This document shows positions 41,736 through 50,552 of a stretch of 64,000 nt of DNA, one piece after another. Numbering within the stretch: the stretch's first letter is position 1; each line of letters starts with the position of its first letter. Below the pieces are notes generated by a model. That model worked only from the letters and a program-made list of their open reading frames with translations, had not been told where the DNA came from and searched no databases. Where the stretch lies: assembly GCF_019049655.1 (NCBI RefSeq), contig NZ_JAFMOX010000060.1:124001-188000 (forward strand), in the 5' to 3' direction. This DNA comes from Rahnella rivi (GTDB lineage Bacteria; Pseudomonadota; Gammaproteobacteria; Enterobacterales; Enterobacteriaceae). Made by a program: the position numbers and the translations under genes.

Positions 41736-43374
41736 CATGGCAGAGCATGACGGAACTGCCAAAGTAGAAAAGATTAAACGCTGGTCACCGGTGTGGATTG
41801 TCCCGATCGTTACTGCGCTGATCGGTGCATGGATCCTTTTTTATCATTACAGCCACCAGGGACCGGAAGTGACGCTGATTACCGCGACGGCCGAAGGTAT
41901 TGAGGGTGGGAAAACTACCATCAAAAGCCGTAACGTGGACGTCGGCAAAGTTGAATCAGTCACCCTGAGCGATGACCTTCAGCAGGTGATTATCAAAGCG
42001 CGTCTTAATACCGGCATGGAAAAAATGCTGCACGATGACTCCGTCTTCTGGGTGGTGAAACCGCAAATTGGCCGTGAAGGCGTTTCTGGTTTGGGGACAC
42101 TGTTATCCGGGGCTTATATCCAGCTTCAGCCGGGAAATAAAGGCGGCGAGAAAACGGAATATAAACTCGATGACTCCCCGCCACTGGCGTCACCGGATGC
42201 CAAAGGGATCCGTGTCGTCCTGGAAAGTGAACGCTCCGGTCAGCTAAGTCCGGGTGACCCGGTGCTGTTCCGTGGATTCCAGGTCGGTACAGTGGAAACC
42301 AGCCACTTCGATCCTAAAGCCCGCAATATCAAATATCAGCTGTTCATTCGTGCGCCTTACGACACGCTGGTATCCGACAATGTCCGCTTCTGGAAAGACA
42401 GCGGCGTGAATTTTGATATGTCTGCTGCCGGAATGCGTGTGGAAATGGGCTCTCTGACCACGCTGTTCAGCGGTGGCGTGAGCTTCGATATTCCTAATGG
42501 CTGGACGCAGGGGCAGGCGGCTAAAAACGGCGATAACTATCAGCTGTTTGACGACCAGAAAAGTATTCAGGAATCGCTGTATACCCGCCACATGGATTAC
42601 GTGATGTTCTTCTCTGACTCCGTTCGCGGTCTGCAACCTGGCGCGCCGGTCGAATTCCGTGGCATACGTCTGGGGACAGTAGCAGAAGTTCCTTATCCGT
42701 TGAATGTGCTGAATCAGCAGATGTCAGACGATTATCGTATTCCAGTACTGATCCGCATTGAACCCGATCGCTTTGTTCAATTGCTCGGCAGTAACTTCAA
42801 TATTGAAGATCACATTCGTGATGGCATTGCTCATGGTCTTCGTGCGTCGATGAAATCCGCTAACCTGCTGACGGGCTCGATGTACATCGATCTTGATTTC
42901 TATCCTAATGAGAAACCGTGGAAAGGGCCGCTGGAACTGGCCGGGCACAAACTGCTGCCAACGGTGAGCGGTGGGTTTGCGCAGATCCAGCAGAAACTCA
43001 TTGCCACACTGGATAAAATCAACAATCTGCCTATCGAACCGATGATGCGTGAAGCCACCAGCACGCTGGCGGAAAGTCAGAAAACGATGCGGGCAACGCA
43101 GAAAACGATCGAATCTCTTAATGCGATCGTTGGCAGCAAAGAGATGAAGAATCTGCCGAAAGACATGCAGCAGACGCTAATCCAGCTGAACCGCAGTCTG
43201 AAAGGATTCCAGCCTGGTTCTCCGGCGTACGGCAATCTGGTGGGCGATATGCAAAGTCTGGACAAGACGTTGCGCGAGCTACAGCCAGTCCTGAAAACGC
43301 TGAACCAGAAAAGTAACGCTCTGATTTTCGCAGCCCCTGGGCAAGATGATCCTCAGCCGAAGAAGGCCAAATAA
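41722..43374 (+). CDS. pqiB: MCE-domain intermembrane transport protein PqiB
   Basis: One inner-membrane helix (about 24-44, WIVPIVTALIGAWILFY), then three MCE domains, each with a GLxxGxxVxFRG-like repeat (LSPGDPVLFRGFQVGTV, LQPGAPVEFRGIRLGTV), then a C-terminal helical segment. In E. coli it forms a hexameric, syringe-like tunnel across the periplasm. 550 residues (546 in E. coli). The ATG at 41722 is backed by AAGGAG at a good spacing; an alternative at 41737 would be closer to the E. coli start. Confidence 0.96.
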   Translation: MAGNNMAEHDGTAKVEKIKRWSPVWIVPIVTALIGAWILFYHYSHQGPEVTLITATAEGIEGGKTTIKSRNVDVGKVESVTLSDDLQQVIIKARLNTGMEKMLHDDSVFWVVKPQIGREGVSGLGTLLSGAYIQLQPGNKGGEKTEYKLDDSPPLASPDAKGIRVVLESERSGQLSPGDPVLFRGFQVGTVETSHFDPKARNIKYQLFIRAPYDTLVSDNVRFWKDSGVNFDMSAAGMRVEMGSLTTLFSGGVSFDIPNGWTQGQAAKNGDNYQLFDDQKSIQESLYTRHMDYVMFFSDSVRGLQPGAPVEFRGIRLGTVAEVPYPLNVLNQQMSDDYRIPVLIRIEPDRFVQLLGSNFNIEDHIRDGIAHGLRASMKSANLLTGSMYIDLDFYPNEKPWKGPLELAGHKLLPTVSGGFAQIQQKLIATLDKINNLPIEPMMREATSTLAESQKTMRATQKTIESLNAIVGSKEMKNLPKDMQQTLIQLNRSLKGFQPGSPAYGNLVGDMQSLDKTLRELQPVLKTLNQKSNALIFAAPGQDDPQPKKAK

Positions 43375-43943
43375 TGAAAAAATGGATACCTGTCGTCTTA
43401 GCATTATTCCTGACTGCCTGTAGCAGCAGTAATCAGAAGACCTACTACCAGCTGCCGCTGCTAAGCAGTACAACGGCTGCCGGTAGCGTGATGTCGTCCG
43501 GCATGACGGAGCAGCGTAAGCTGTGGGTAGAGCACGTGAGTGTCGCTGATTACCTGGCAGGTTCAGGGCTGGTGTATCAGACCAATGATGTGCAATACAC
43601 GCTGACTCAAAATAACCTGTGGGCCAGCCCGCTGGATCAGCAGCTACAGCAGTCTCTGGTGACCTATCTGCGCCGTGATTTACCGGGGTATCTGGTTTCC
43701 GGTCAGCCCGCCAGCTCTGACGATCAGGACGTGTTGAACGTTAATGTCACCGGTTTCCATGGCCGATACGATGGCATCGTGGTGGTGAGCGGCAGCTGGA
43801 CGCTGAACCGAAACGGCCAGACAATTCAGCGTGATTTTGCGCTGAATCTGAAACAGGGTGAAGACGGTTATGATGCACTGGTCAGAACTCTGGCTACCGG
43901 CTGGCAGCAAGAAGCAAGCCAGATAGCGGCTCAGGTAAGATAA
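43374..43943 (+). CDS. pqiC: outer-membrane lipoprotein PqiC
   Basis: Lipoprotein that anchors the PqiB tunnel at the outer membrane. 189 residues (187 in E. coli, YmbA). The lipobox LTAC puts the lipidated Cys at residue 16, followed by SSS, which should not retain it in the inner membrane. DUF330/ABC_trans_aux fold. Its start shares one base with the pqiB stop (TAATG), so it is translationally coupled. Confidence 0.95.
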   Translation: MKKWIPVVLALFLTACSSSNQKTYYQLPLLSSTTAAGSVMSSGMTEQRKLWVEHVSVADYLAGSGLVYQTNDVQYTLTQNNLWASPLDQQLQQSLVTYLRRDLPGYLVSGQPASSDDQDVLNVNVTGFHGRYDGIVVVSGSWTLNRNGQTIQRDFALNLKQGEDGYDALVRTLATGWQQEASQIAAQVR

Positions 43944-43980
43944 AAACTTTTTAAGCTTAATTTAATTTGAGCTAAATAAT

Positions 43981-44020
43981 AAAAATCCCGGCTTCTGATT
44001 TTCAGATGCCGGGATTTTTT
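43981..44020 (+). terminator. terminator of the pqiABC operon
   Basis: Twelve-bp outer stem AAAAATCCCGGC / GCCGGGATTTTT with a further TCTGA/TCAGA inner helix and a T tract. Confidence 0.9.
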
Positions 44021-44216
44021 ATTTGTGATCAGCCAGATGTGATTCTTAAGGCGCGATTCATTTGCGCGCAATCCGATAAAATATCTCATATTTATGACAT
44101 TGGCGTGAATTTTGAGCATTGACCTCCTTGCTGATAGCCGCTATTTATTAGGGGTGGACGCAGAAGCGCACCACTGTTTTCTTTCCACCTGACCTGAATA
44201 ATGAGGGATACAAGGC

Positions 44217-44384
44217 ATGAAGAGACAAAAACGCGATCGCCTGGAACGGGCACAATCACGTGGATATCAAGCAGGTATTGGCGGGCGCTCAAAAGAGATT
44301 TGCCCCTACCAATCATTAGATGCCCGATCACATTGGCTCGGGGGTTGGCGACAAGCCATGGAGGTCAGGGCCGTAACCGCTTAA
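44217..44384 (+). CDS. rmf: ribosome modulation factor
   Basis: Small basic protein that dimerises 70S ribosomes into inactive 100S particles in stationary phase. 55 residues, the same length as E. coli RMF: MKRQKRDRLERAQSRGYQAG, then SKEICPYQ and HWLGGWRQAME. GAGG at about 44203-44206 serves as ribosome site; AAGG one base from the start is too close. An overlapping longer frame (44201-44518) has no protein-like features. In E. coli rmf is induced by ppGpp and by CRP. Confidence 0.97.
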   Translation: MKRQKRDRLERAQSRGYQAGIGGRSKEICPYQSLDARSHWLGGWRQAMEVRAVTA

Positions 44385-44410
44385 GCGGCGGCACTGGCAG
44401 AAAAAGGAAC

Positions 44411-44436
44411 AACCTCCGCTACGCGCGGAGGTTTTC
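44411..44436 (+). terminator. terminator of rmf
   Basis: Nine-bp stem AACCTCCGC / GCGGAGGTT with a five-base loop and short T run. Confidence 0.85.
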
Positions 44437-44521
44437 GTTTATGCGGGTAGTCATCACTGAGACGTTTATCTCACTCACAATTATCTCTTATCAGAGATCA
44501 GAGATAAATCAGGCATAAAAA

Positions 44522-44547
44522 AACGGCGGATCCGAAGACCCGCCGTT
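44522..44547 (-). terminator. terminator of fabA
   Basis: AACGGCGG / CCGCCGTT stem; seven T residues follow on the minus strand. Confidence 0.85.
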
Positions 44548-44571
44548 CTGTTAACTGCAGTATTTGCCGAA

Positions 44572-45090
44572 TCAGAACGCAGCAGCGTCCTTGAACAAAC
44601 CTACTTTCAGATCTGTTGCGGTATAGATCACAACACCGTCAACCAGCACTTCACCATCGGCAACGCCCATGATCAGTTTACGGTTAATCACGCGTTTGAA
44701 GTTCAGGCGATAAGTCACCACTCTAGCCGTAGGCAGAACCTGACCGGTGAATTTCACCTCGCCGACGCCCAGTGCGCGGCCTTTGCCTTCGCCACCGAGC
44801 CAGCCCAGATAGAAGCCCACTAACTGCCACATAGCGTCCAGACCCAGACAACCAGGCATCACCGGGTCACCGATGAAGTGACAACCGAAGAACCACAGGT
44901 CCGGATTGATATCCAGTTCAGCTTCTACATAGCCTTTGCCATGGGTGCCGCCATCTTCTTGCATCTTGACGATGCGATCCATCATCAGCATGTTGCCTGA
45001 CGGTAACGGAGGACCGCCTGCGCCGAAGAGTTCACTGCGGCCGGAAGCTATGAGGTCTTCTTTCGTATAGGAATCGCGTTTATCTACCAT
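44572..45090 (-). CDS. fabA: 3-hydroxydecanoyl-ACP dehydratase/isomerase FabA
   Basis: Dehydrates 3-hydroxydecanoyl-ACP and isomerises trans-2- to cis-3-decenoyl-ACP, the branch point of anaerobic unsaturated fatty acid synthesis. 172 residues, the E. coli length. Hot-dog fold with catalytic His71 in [12 protein letters not shown] and Asp85. The promoter carries FadR- and FabR-like sites, listed separately; in E. coli FadR activates and FabR represses fabA, tuning membrane unsaturation. Confidence 0.98.
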   Translation of the reverse strand: MVDKRDSYTKEDLIASGRSELFGAGGPPLPSGNMLMMDRIVKMQEDGGTHGKGYVEAELDINPDLWFFGCHFIGDPVMPGCLGLDAMWQLVGFYLGWLGGEGKGRALGVGEVKFTGQVLPTARVVTYRLNFKRVINRKLIMGVADGEVLVDGVVIYTATDLKVGLFKDAAAF

Positions 45091-45123
45091 GTTCTATGTA
45101 AGCCTTATTTTAATGAAGGACGA

Positions 45124-45152
45124 AGATTAGCTTACAGCTGTAAGCTGAACAA
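45124..45152 (-). promoter_or_regulatory. fabA promoter
   Basis: On the minus strand TTGTTC (45152-45147) and TAATCT (45129-45124) are separated by exactly 17 bases. A start near 45117 would give a leader of about 27 bases. The -35 overlaps the FadR-like site and the spacer is filled by the FabR-like palindrome. Confidence 0.65.
45129..45146. promoter_or_regulatory. FabR-like operator in the fabA promoter spacer
   Basis: AGCTTACAGCTGTAAGCT is a perfect 18-bp palindrome lying between the fabA -35 and -10 elements, a position where a bound repressor would block RNA polymerase. FabR sites in E. coli fabA/fabB are palindromes of the AGC-TACA type in the same promoter region; the match is by form and place. 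Confidence 0.6.
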
Positions 45153-45164
45153 CTCCGATCAGCT
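45148..45164 (-). promoter_or_regulatory. FadR-like activator site of fabA
   Basis: On the minus strand AGCTGATCGGAGTTGTT fits the FadR pattern ANCTGGTCNGACNNGNT at all but two fixed positions. It is centred about 40 bases before the predicted start, where FadR activates fabA in E. coli. It also covers the last codons of ycbZ. Confidence 0.65.
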
Positions 45165-46925
45165 GCGACTGAACCAGTTCAACCAACGAAGAGGCCAGGG
45201 ATAACGCGGGCCACCTTGCGATGTTGCCAGCGCAATGCGCTGCTGAATCAACCCCAACAAACTCGGACGTTCTTCTTCAACTTCACCTTCGTTTGAGTAA
45301 ATCAGTCCGGTCAGGATAGGCAGCGCTTCGGCTGCGTTATCAACTGCCCATAAATGAAACTGGCCTTCGCGAACGGCGTCTATAACCTGCGGATGCAGGC
45401 ACAAATTACGCACGTTGCTGGTGGGCAGAATGACCCCTTGTTTCCCGGTCAGACCACGGCGCTGACAAACTTCGAAGAAACCTTCGATTTTTTCATTTAC
45501 GCCACCAATAGGTTGCACGTTCCCAAACTGATCAACAGAACCGGTCACAGCAATTTGCTGGTTGATCGGCTGCATTGAAAGCGCACTGACCAGTGCACAA
45601 AGTTCAGCCAGGGAGGCGCTGTCGCCGTCGACTTCTCCGTAAGATTGCTCAAACACAATAGACGCGGAGAAGGGCAGAGGCTGGTCGAGCTCCAGTTCAG
45701 AAATCAGAAAGGCCTGCATGATCATCATGCCTTTCGCATGAAGATTACCGCCCAGTTCTGCTTTGCGCTCGACGTCAGTAAACTCACCGTCGCCGGTGTG
45801 TACGACACAACTAATACGTGAAGGTTCACCCAGTGCTCGCGGGTGGCCCGGATATTCAAGAACGGACAGCCCATTGATCTGCCCGACAACTTCACCATCG
45901 GTTTCGATGAGAATTTGCCCAAGTTCGATTTCATCCTGCATGCGTTCTTGTAAATAACTCTCACGCCATGCGCGGGAGCTGGTCGCAGCTTCAAATGCTT
46001 TCGCACTCAGCAATTCATCTTCATTGTAGAGCGCGGCTTCACTAAGCTGCGTGTTCAGCCAGACCGGATCCAGAATCAGGCTGCCTTGATCGGTGCTCTG
46101 GCGAATCGCTATCTTCAGGAACTCTGGCCAGGCATCAGCGGCAAGACGCGGGACATCCAGCTCATCTGCCAGCGTATTGACGTAACCACACCAGGTTTCC
46201 ATATCGCTGGTTTCAGTCAACGGCAGGTCGGCTTCAAATTCACCGTAGATGGAGGAATCCATCAGCTCAGGTTCCATGTCGCTGAGATCGCCAAGAGACA
46301 GGCGGTCACCCACCAGAATCAGGCGGATATCCAACGGCATTGGCGGAATGGTTGCCGGCAACGGGCGTGTTTCATCGGGAGAAACCCAGTGATATTGCCC
46401 TTCGGTAATCATCTGCTTGAGACGTAACCACATCAGAGGCTGCGCGAGCAGGCTGCGAATCGACAGAATCAGAACGCCACCGTTCAGATGATGAACTAAA
46501 CCCGGTTCAAGCTGAATCTGGTCTTTATAGATCCGCACGCAGCCAAACAGCTGTTCCGGCTCAACCCACTCACGGTACTGACAGGTATTTTTGGCTGCAA
46601 AGGCATCTTCTGCCGATTTTGCTGCCAGCAGCGTCACTTTATTGCCTTCGATGTGATAGCGGTTACCGGCAATTTCTTGCGGCTCAGGGAGCAGCTCGCT
46701 GACCACATTCGAGATACGTGACAGATACTCACGGTTTTCCTGTGCTTTAAGGACCATAAAGCGGGGGCGCGAGCGGGGATGACAAAACAGCGTTAAACCA
46801 TTTTCCAGCCGAGGCTGAGTTCCAGCGAAATCGACAGGGGCTAACTGGGCAGCCGTTGCAAAGATTGCCTCATAAGGCGCGGAGTCGGGCAGTAAAAGCT
46901 GCCAGTCAAGTCGGTTATTGGTCAA
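45159..46925 (-). CDS. ycbZ: Lon-like protease family protein YcbZ
   Basis: 588 residues (586 in E. coli). The C-terminal part is a Lon-type Ser-Lys protease domain: catalytic Ser in GDSASLAELCALVSAL and Lys in GGVNEKIEGFF. The N-terminal part belongs to the AAA_32 class, with no obvious intact Walker A, so it is an atypical Lon relative rather than a normal ATP-dependent Lon. Its substrates are unknown. Reads toward fabA, whose promoter region overlaps its 3' end. Confidence 0.94.
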   Translation of the reverse strand: MTNNRLDWQLLLPDSAPYEAIFATAAQLAPVDFAGTQPRLENGLTLFCHPRSRPRFMVLKAQENREYLSRISNVVSELLPEPQEIAGNRYHIEGNKVTLLAAKSAEDAFAAKNTCQYREWVEPEQLFGCVRIYKDQIQLEPGLVHHLNGGVLILSIRSLLAQPLMWLRLKQMITEGQYHWVSPDETRPLPATIPPMPLDIRLILVGDRLSLGDLSDMEPELMDSSIYGEFEADLPLTETSDMETWCGYVNTLADELDVPRLAADAWPEFLKIAIRQSTDQGSLILDPVWLNTQLSEAALYNEDELLSAKAFEAATSSRAWRESYLQERMQDEIELGQILIETDGEVVGQINGLSVLEYPGHPRALGEPSRISCVVHTGDGEFTDVERKAELGGNLHAKGMMIMQAFLISELELDQPLPFSASIVFEQSYGEVDGDSASLAELCALVSALSMQPINQQIAVTGSVDQFGNVQPIGGVNEKIEGFFEVCQRRGLTGKQGVILPTSNVRNLCLHPQVIDAVREGQFHLWAVDNAAEALPILTGLIYSNEGEVEEERPSLLGLIQQRIALATSQGGPRYPWPLRWLNWFSRS

Positions 46926-47134
46926 TGTGTTAGCTGTTTTCTATAAAAAGGGAAAGTGCGATTATACAAGAATAAACACGGCTGCATACAATGAGAGTCA
47001 CCCCCAAATCCGAGTTAACGCACATTGCTGAACGGGTGCGCAAAAAACAAACAAATTGGCGGGTTTATTTGCAGTGAAAATTGAAATAAAACTGTTATGC
47101 TTACTAAAGTTACGTGGTCACAGAAGAGTTCACG

Positions 47135-47593
47135 ATGAAATATCAGCAACTGGAAAATCTCGAAAGCGGTTGGAAATGGAAGTATCTGGTGAAAAAACAC
47201 CGGGAAGGTGAGCGGATCACCCGCCATTTAGAAAACAGCGCTGCGCATGAATCAGTGAATCAACTTCTTAGCCTGGAAAATGAACCGGTAAAGGTCATGG
47301 ACTGGATTGCTAATAATATGAATCCGGCGCTGGAAAATCGTCTCAAGCAAACCATTCGCGCCCGCCGTAAACGCCATTTCAATGCTGAACATCAGCACAC
47401 CCGTAAGAAGTCTATCGATCTGGAGTTTTTGGTCTGGCAGCGTCTTGCAGGGCTCGCACAACGTCGCGGGGCAACGTTGTCGGATACGATTATACAGTTG
47501 CTTGAAGATGCTGAGCGTAAAGAGAAATATGCGAATCAGATGTCATCACTGAAGGAAGATTTACAGCAAATTCTGGGTAAACAAGATAGCTGA
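47135..47593 (+). CDS. matP: macrodomain Ter protein MatP
   Basis: Binds matS sites (GTGACRNYGTCAC) to condense the terminus region, links it to the divisome through ZapB, and displaces MukBEF. 152 residues (150 in E. coli). The DNA-binding four-helix bundle and ribbon-helix-helix ([40 protein letters not shown]) are nearly invariant, followed by a C-terminal coiled coil. The start at 47135 matches the E. coli [19 protein letters not shown]; seven upstream in-frame residues are not family-like. Confidence 0.97.
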   Translation: MKYQQLENLESGWKWKYLVKKHREGERITRHLENSAAHESVNQLLSLENEPVKVMDWIANNMNPALENRLKQTIRARRKRHFNAEHQHTRKKSIDLEFLVWQRLAGLAQRRGATLSDTIIQLLEDAERKEKYANQMSSLKEDLQQILGKQDS

Positions 47594-47666
47594 CCTGTCG
47601 CTATATCCTTTCTGATTAGCAACGTTATCTGTTCCGGTTTCGCTTCTGATGGTTAAATCAGGACAT

Positions 47667-47694
47667 AAAAAAACCCCGCCGAGGCGGGGTTTTT
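47667..47694. terminator. bidirectional terminator between matP and ompA
   Basis: CCCCGC / GCGGGG stem flanked by A and T runs on both sides, CGAG loop. Confidence 0.9.
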
Positions 47695-47724
47695 AGTATC
47701 TGTAGCAAAAGCTAAAGAGTGTTA

Positions 47725-48801
47725 TTAAGCCTGTGGCTGAGTAACAGTATCTTTGTAGCCTTTAACTTCGATTTCTACACGACGGTCTGGTGCCAGGCAG
47801 TCGATCAGAGCAGCACGACCTTTAACGGAGTCACAGGTAGAACCAGTAACTGGGTTAGATTTACCTTGGCCTTGTGCAGAGATCTTGTTAGCAGGGATAC
47901 CTTTAGATACCAGGTAATCTACTACGCTCTGTGCACGTTGCTCAGACAGTTTCTGGTTGTATTGTTCTGAACCGATACGGTCGGTGTAACCCAGAACGAT
48001 AACAGAACCGTCTTTAGGATCGATTGAGCTCAACTGGCTGTACAGTTGATCCAGAGCCTGTTGGCCTTCTGGTTTCAGGGTCGATTTGTTGAAGTTGAAG
48101 AGAACGTCAGATTTCAGAGTGAATTTCTTAGTCTCTACAACTGGAGCTGGAGCTGGTGCTGGAGCAACAACTGGAGCAGCTGCTTCATCTTGACCGAAAC
48201 GGTAAGAAACACCCACAGACAGCATGCCGTTATCAGGACGTGCGCCAACTGTAGCTGCGTCACCGATGTTGTTAACCCACTGGTAGTCCAGACGGGTAGC
48301 CCAGTTTTTGGTTACTGCGTATTCAACACCAACGGCTGCCAGTGGAGAAACACCGGTGTCGTGGTCGCTGATGCGGCCAGCAGCGCCATTGTTGAAGTTA
48401 CCTTTTGAATCTGCACGCCAAACCATACCACCCAGACGGGTGTACAGGTCCAGATCGTCAGTCAGTGGGTAGCTCAATTTAGCAGCCAGCTGAACGCCTT
48501 GTGCTTTGAACGCGCCGTTGTTTACGCTGCCTTTAGAAGGCATGCGACCAAGCCAGTCATATCCCATTTCAAAGCCCAGGTATTGGTTCGCTTGGTAACC
48601 CAAGAACGCACCTGCACCCAGTTGGCTTTCGTGGGTAGGGCCGTTGCCGATACCTTCGTAAGCATTTGCGAAACCAGTGTCATGGTATTGGGACCAGCCC
48701 AATTTACCACCGGTATACCAGGTGTTATCTTTAGGGGCGGCTTGCGCTACGGTAGCGAAACCTGCCAGTGCCACTGCTAATGCGATAGCTGTCTTTTTCA
48801 T
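47725..48801 (-). CDS. ompA: outer membrane protein OmpA
   Basis: Abundant outer-membrane anchor linking the envelope to peptidoglycan; also a phage and colicin receptor. 358 residues. Signal peptide [21 protein letters not shown], an eight-stranded barrel (about 22-195), a Pro/Ala hinge ([15 protein letters not shown]), and an OmpA_C peptidoglycan-binding domain with the [20 protein letters not shown] motif. Surface loops differ from E. coli as usual. Confidence 0.98.
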   Translation of the reverse strand: MKKTAIALAVALAGFATVAQAAPKDNTWYTGGKLGWSQYHDTGFANAYEGIGNGPTHESQLGAGAFLGYQANQYLGFEMGYDWLGRMPSKGSVNNGAFKAQGVQLAAKLSYPLTDDLDLYTRLGGMVWRADSKGNFNNGAAGRISDHDTGVSPLAAVGVEYAVTKNWATRLDYQWVNNIGDAATVGARPDNGMLSVGVSYRFGQDEAAAPVVAPAPAPAPVVETKKFTLKSDVLFNFNKSTLKPEGQQALDQLYSQLSSIDPKDGSVIVLGYTDRIGSEQYNQKLSEQRAQSVVDYLVSKGIPANKISAQGQGKSNPVTGSTCDSVKGRAALIDCLAPDRRVEIEVKGYKDTVTQPQA

Positions 48802-49157
48802 TTTTGCGCCTCGTTATCATCCAAATAGGCAATTGAGCTTTAAGCTGTAAGCCCTTGGTTAAAATCCTTGCGCCAAGGTTATTGCGTCAATTAAGAACTT
48901 GCCACTTTACGTTGGCATTATAGAGCAACCTTGGCGTTGTAAAGTCTACAACGTGGCGCGAAACTTACAAGCTTGAAGTGTTAACGCTGTGGAAAAAAAG
49001 GGAAAAATGTACACATTTCTTAACGTGTTTGACCTTTTGTTGACAAAACTTGGAGGATATCTGCGTCAGGAATGCCCATTTTTACTGGCTTTGGGGCCAG
49101 TTCCAGCACAAATCACTAAGTTCCGCATTATTTTCATCGGAACATTCCTAATTTGAA
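48802..49157 (-). promoter_or_regulatory. ompA promoter and long leader
   Basis: The 356-base gap holds no supported gene. On the minus strand TATAAT (48922-48917) follows TTTACA/CTTTAC (48944-48938) at 15-16 bases, giving a leader of about 110 bases. Long, stable, sRNA-controlled leaders are typical of enteric ompA. The distal part toward sulA is AT-rich, and I see nothing else in it. Confidence 0.55.
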
Positions 49158-49664
49158 CTAATGATATACAAATGAGTGAATTTTTACGGTTGAGTGATGT
49201 CCATTGGCTGAACTCTGCTCATTTGTGGGCTTCATCACGAACCCGTAAGCCTCCCCCTGACGGGCTGCAATTTGCAGTCTTTCCCTCTCAAGATCGTTCA
49301 ATTCAGGTAGCCAACCTAATACCACACTGTAATTTCCGGTCTGTAATGCCTTCTCCATCGCGTCCACTGTCGACATCGCGGTGATCTGATTTACCTGCAC
49401 CATCTTATCTACAGGCAAACCCGATTCTGATAACCAGATACGGCTCAATTTTTGCTGTGGCGTGAGCCATAATAACCAGCGTGATTGCGTGCCGAGATGT
49501 TGAAGCAGAGGCAGTAACAGTTGGGCAAACGCCGGTTGGCTCGCACTATAGACGAACTCAGTGATCAGACCATTATTCAGAGACGCAGACGTATTTACCT
49601 GTTGATGATCTACCGGCAAAGCAAGCTGACTAAAATGATGATTTGCATGGTGTTGAGTTCGCAT
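49158..49664 (-). CDS. sulA: SOS cell division inhibitor SulA
   Basis: Binds FtsZ and blocks septation after DNA damage; normally removed by Lon. 168 residues (169 in E. coli). The FtsZ-binding core [32 protein letters not shown] and NYSVVLGW is conserved, as is the C-terminal KIHSFVYH, which corresponds to the Lon-recognition tail. The start at 49664 is set by homology; a longer frame to 49946 runs through the promoter. A LexA box lies 23 bases upstream. Confidence 0.95.
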   Translation of the reverse strand: MRTQHHANHHFSQLALPVDHQQVNTSASLNNGLITEFVYSASQPAFAQLLLPLLQHLGTQSRWLLWLTPQQKLSRIWLSESGLPVDKMVQVNQITAMSTVDAMEKALQTGNYSVVLGWLPELNDLERERLQIAARQGEAYGFVMKPTNEQSSANGHHSTVKIHSFVYH

Positions 49665-49686
49665 AGTGATGTACCCCAGTGAGTTA

Positions 49687-49702
49687 CTGTATGAATGTAC
49701 AG
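49687..49702. promoter_or_regulatory. LexA (SOS) box of sulA
   Basis: CTGTATGAATGTACAG fits CTGT-N8-ACAG exactly and lies just upstream of the sulA start, as expected of an SOS gene. Confidence 0.85.
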
Positions 49703-49881
49703 TACTCTGGCGGTGCACAAAGATCAACCCAATTTTTCCAAGATATCTCGCAAATTTTGAAGGTAACTGACTGCAAATGCATTTTGTATTTGGCGCAGTG
49801 CTCCACATTGCGTATTTTGATTTTAGCTGTTTAGCTAACCCAGAAATGGTTCTATGGAATGAATATGAAAAGGATAACGCA

Positions 49882-50518
49882 ATGATAAGCCAGTCAAAAA
49901 AACGGATTCTACAATGTACGGAACTCTTTGCCTCATTGGGCAACATACGTGCACGCTCGCAGTTCGGTGGGTACAGTTTATCGGCTGACCGCGTGATGTT
50001 TGCTCTTGTGTCCGACGGCGAGTTGTACCTGCGCGCCAGTGATGAAACTGAGCAATATTTTTGCGAGCTAGGAATGGAAAGGCTGATTTATCGTAAACGC
50101 GGAATGCCCGTTTTTCTTCGTTATTTCAAAGTGAGCAAAGCTCAGTGGGAGAAACCCAGAAAACTGCGCCAGATGGCCATGCTTTCTCTCACAGGAATGC
50201 AGCATGATATCAATAAACGTAAAAAACGAGGCAGGGCGGTTAAAAGATCTCCCCAATTTGACGCTGGCGCTGGAAAAATTACTCTGGGAGGTGGGTATTG
50301 AAAACTCGGGCGATCTTAAATCGCTGGGATCATGTCTGACGTACAAAAAGCTCTGTACCGTGAAAAAAGATCTGGGTATTAACATATTAATGGCGCTGGA
50401 AGGGGCAATTCTTGGATTTCATGAGGCTGCTCTGCCGATGTCATCTCGTGAGTCGTTAATTCAATGGTACAGGCATCAGCAAGAGCAATCGGAACACCCA
50501 CTCCAGGATCCACATTAA
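49882..50518 (+). pseudogene. sxy: competence regulator Sxy/TfoX, interrupted by a frameshift
   Basis: Sxy/TfoX works with CRP at CRP-S sites to switch on DNA-uptake genes. The N-terminal TfoX domain ([20 protein letters not shown] ... [13 protein letters not shown]) is read in one frame and stops at 50301 (139 residues). The C-terminal TfoX_C domain (GRLKDLPNLTLALEKLLWEVG ... MALEGAILGFHEAALP) continues in the next frame to 50518. The break falls at AAAAAA (50221-50226): with five A the frame is whole and gives 211 residues (209 in E. coli). AAGGA precedes the start. It may be a true inactivating indel, slippage-dependent expression, or a sequencing error. Confidence 0.85.
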
Positions 50519-50552
50519 TGGGACTGGAGTGAATGCCCGGCGCTTAGCGGTA

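Noticed and set aside
44201..44518. Plus-strand frame of 105 codons
   Set aside because: Overlaps rmf in another frame and runs through its terminator; rmf is an exact-length family member.
49664..49946. N-terminal extension of sulA by 94 residues
   Set aside because: It would run through the LexA box and promoter and into the divergent sxy start; the homologous start is at 49664.
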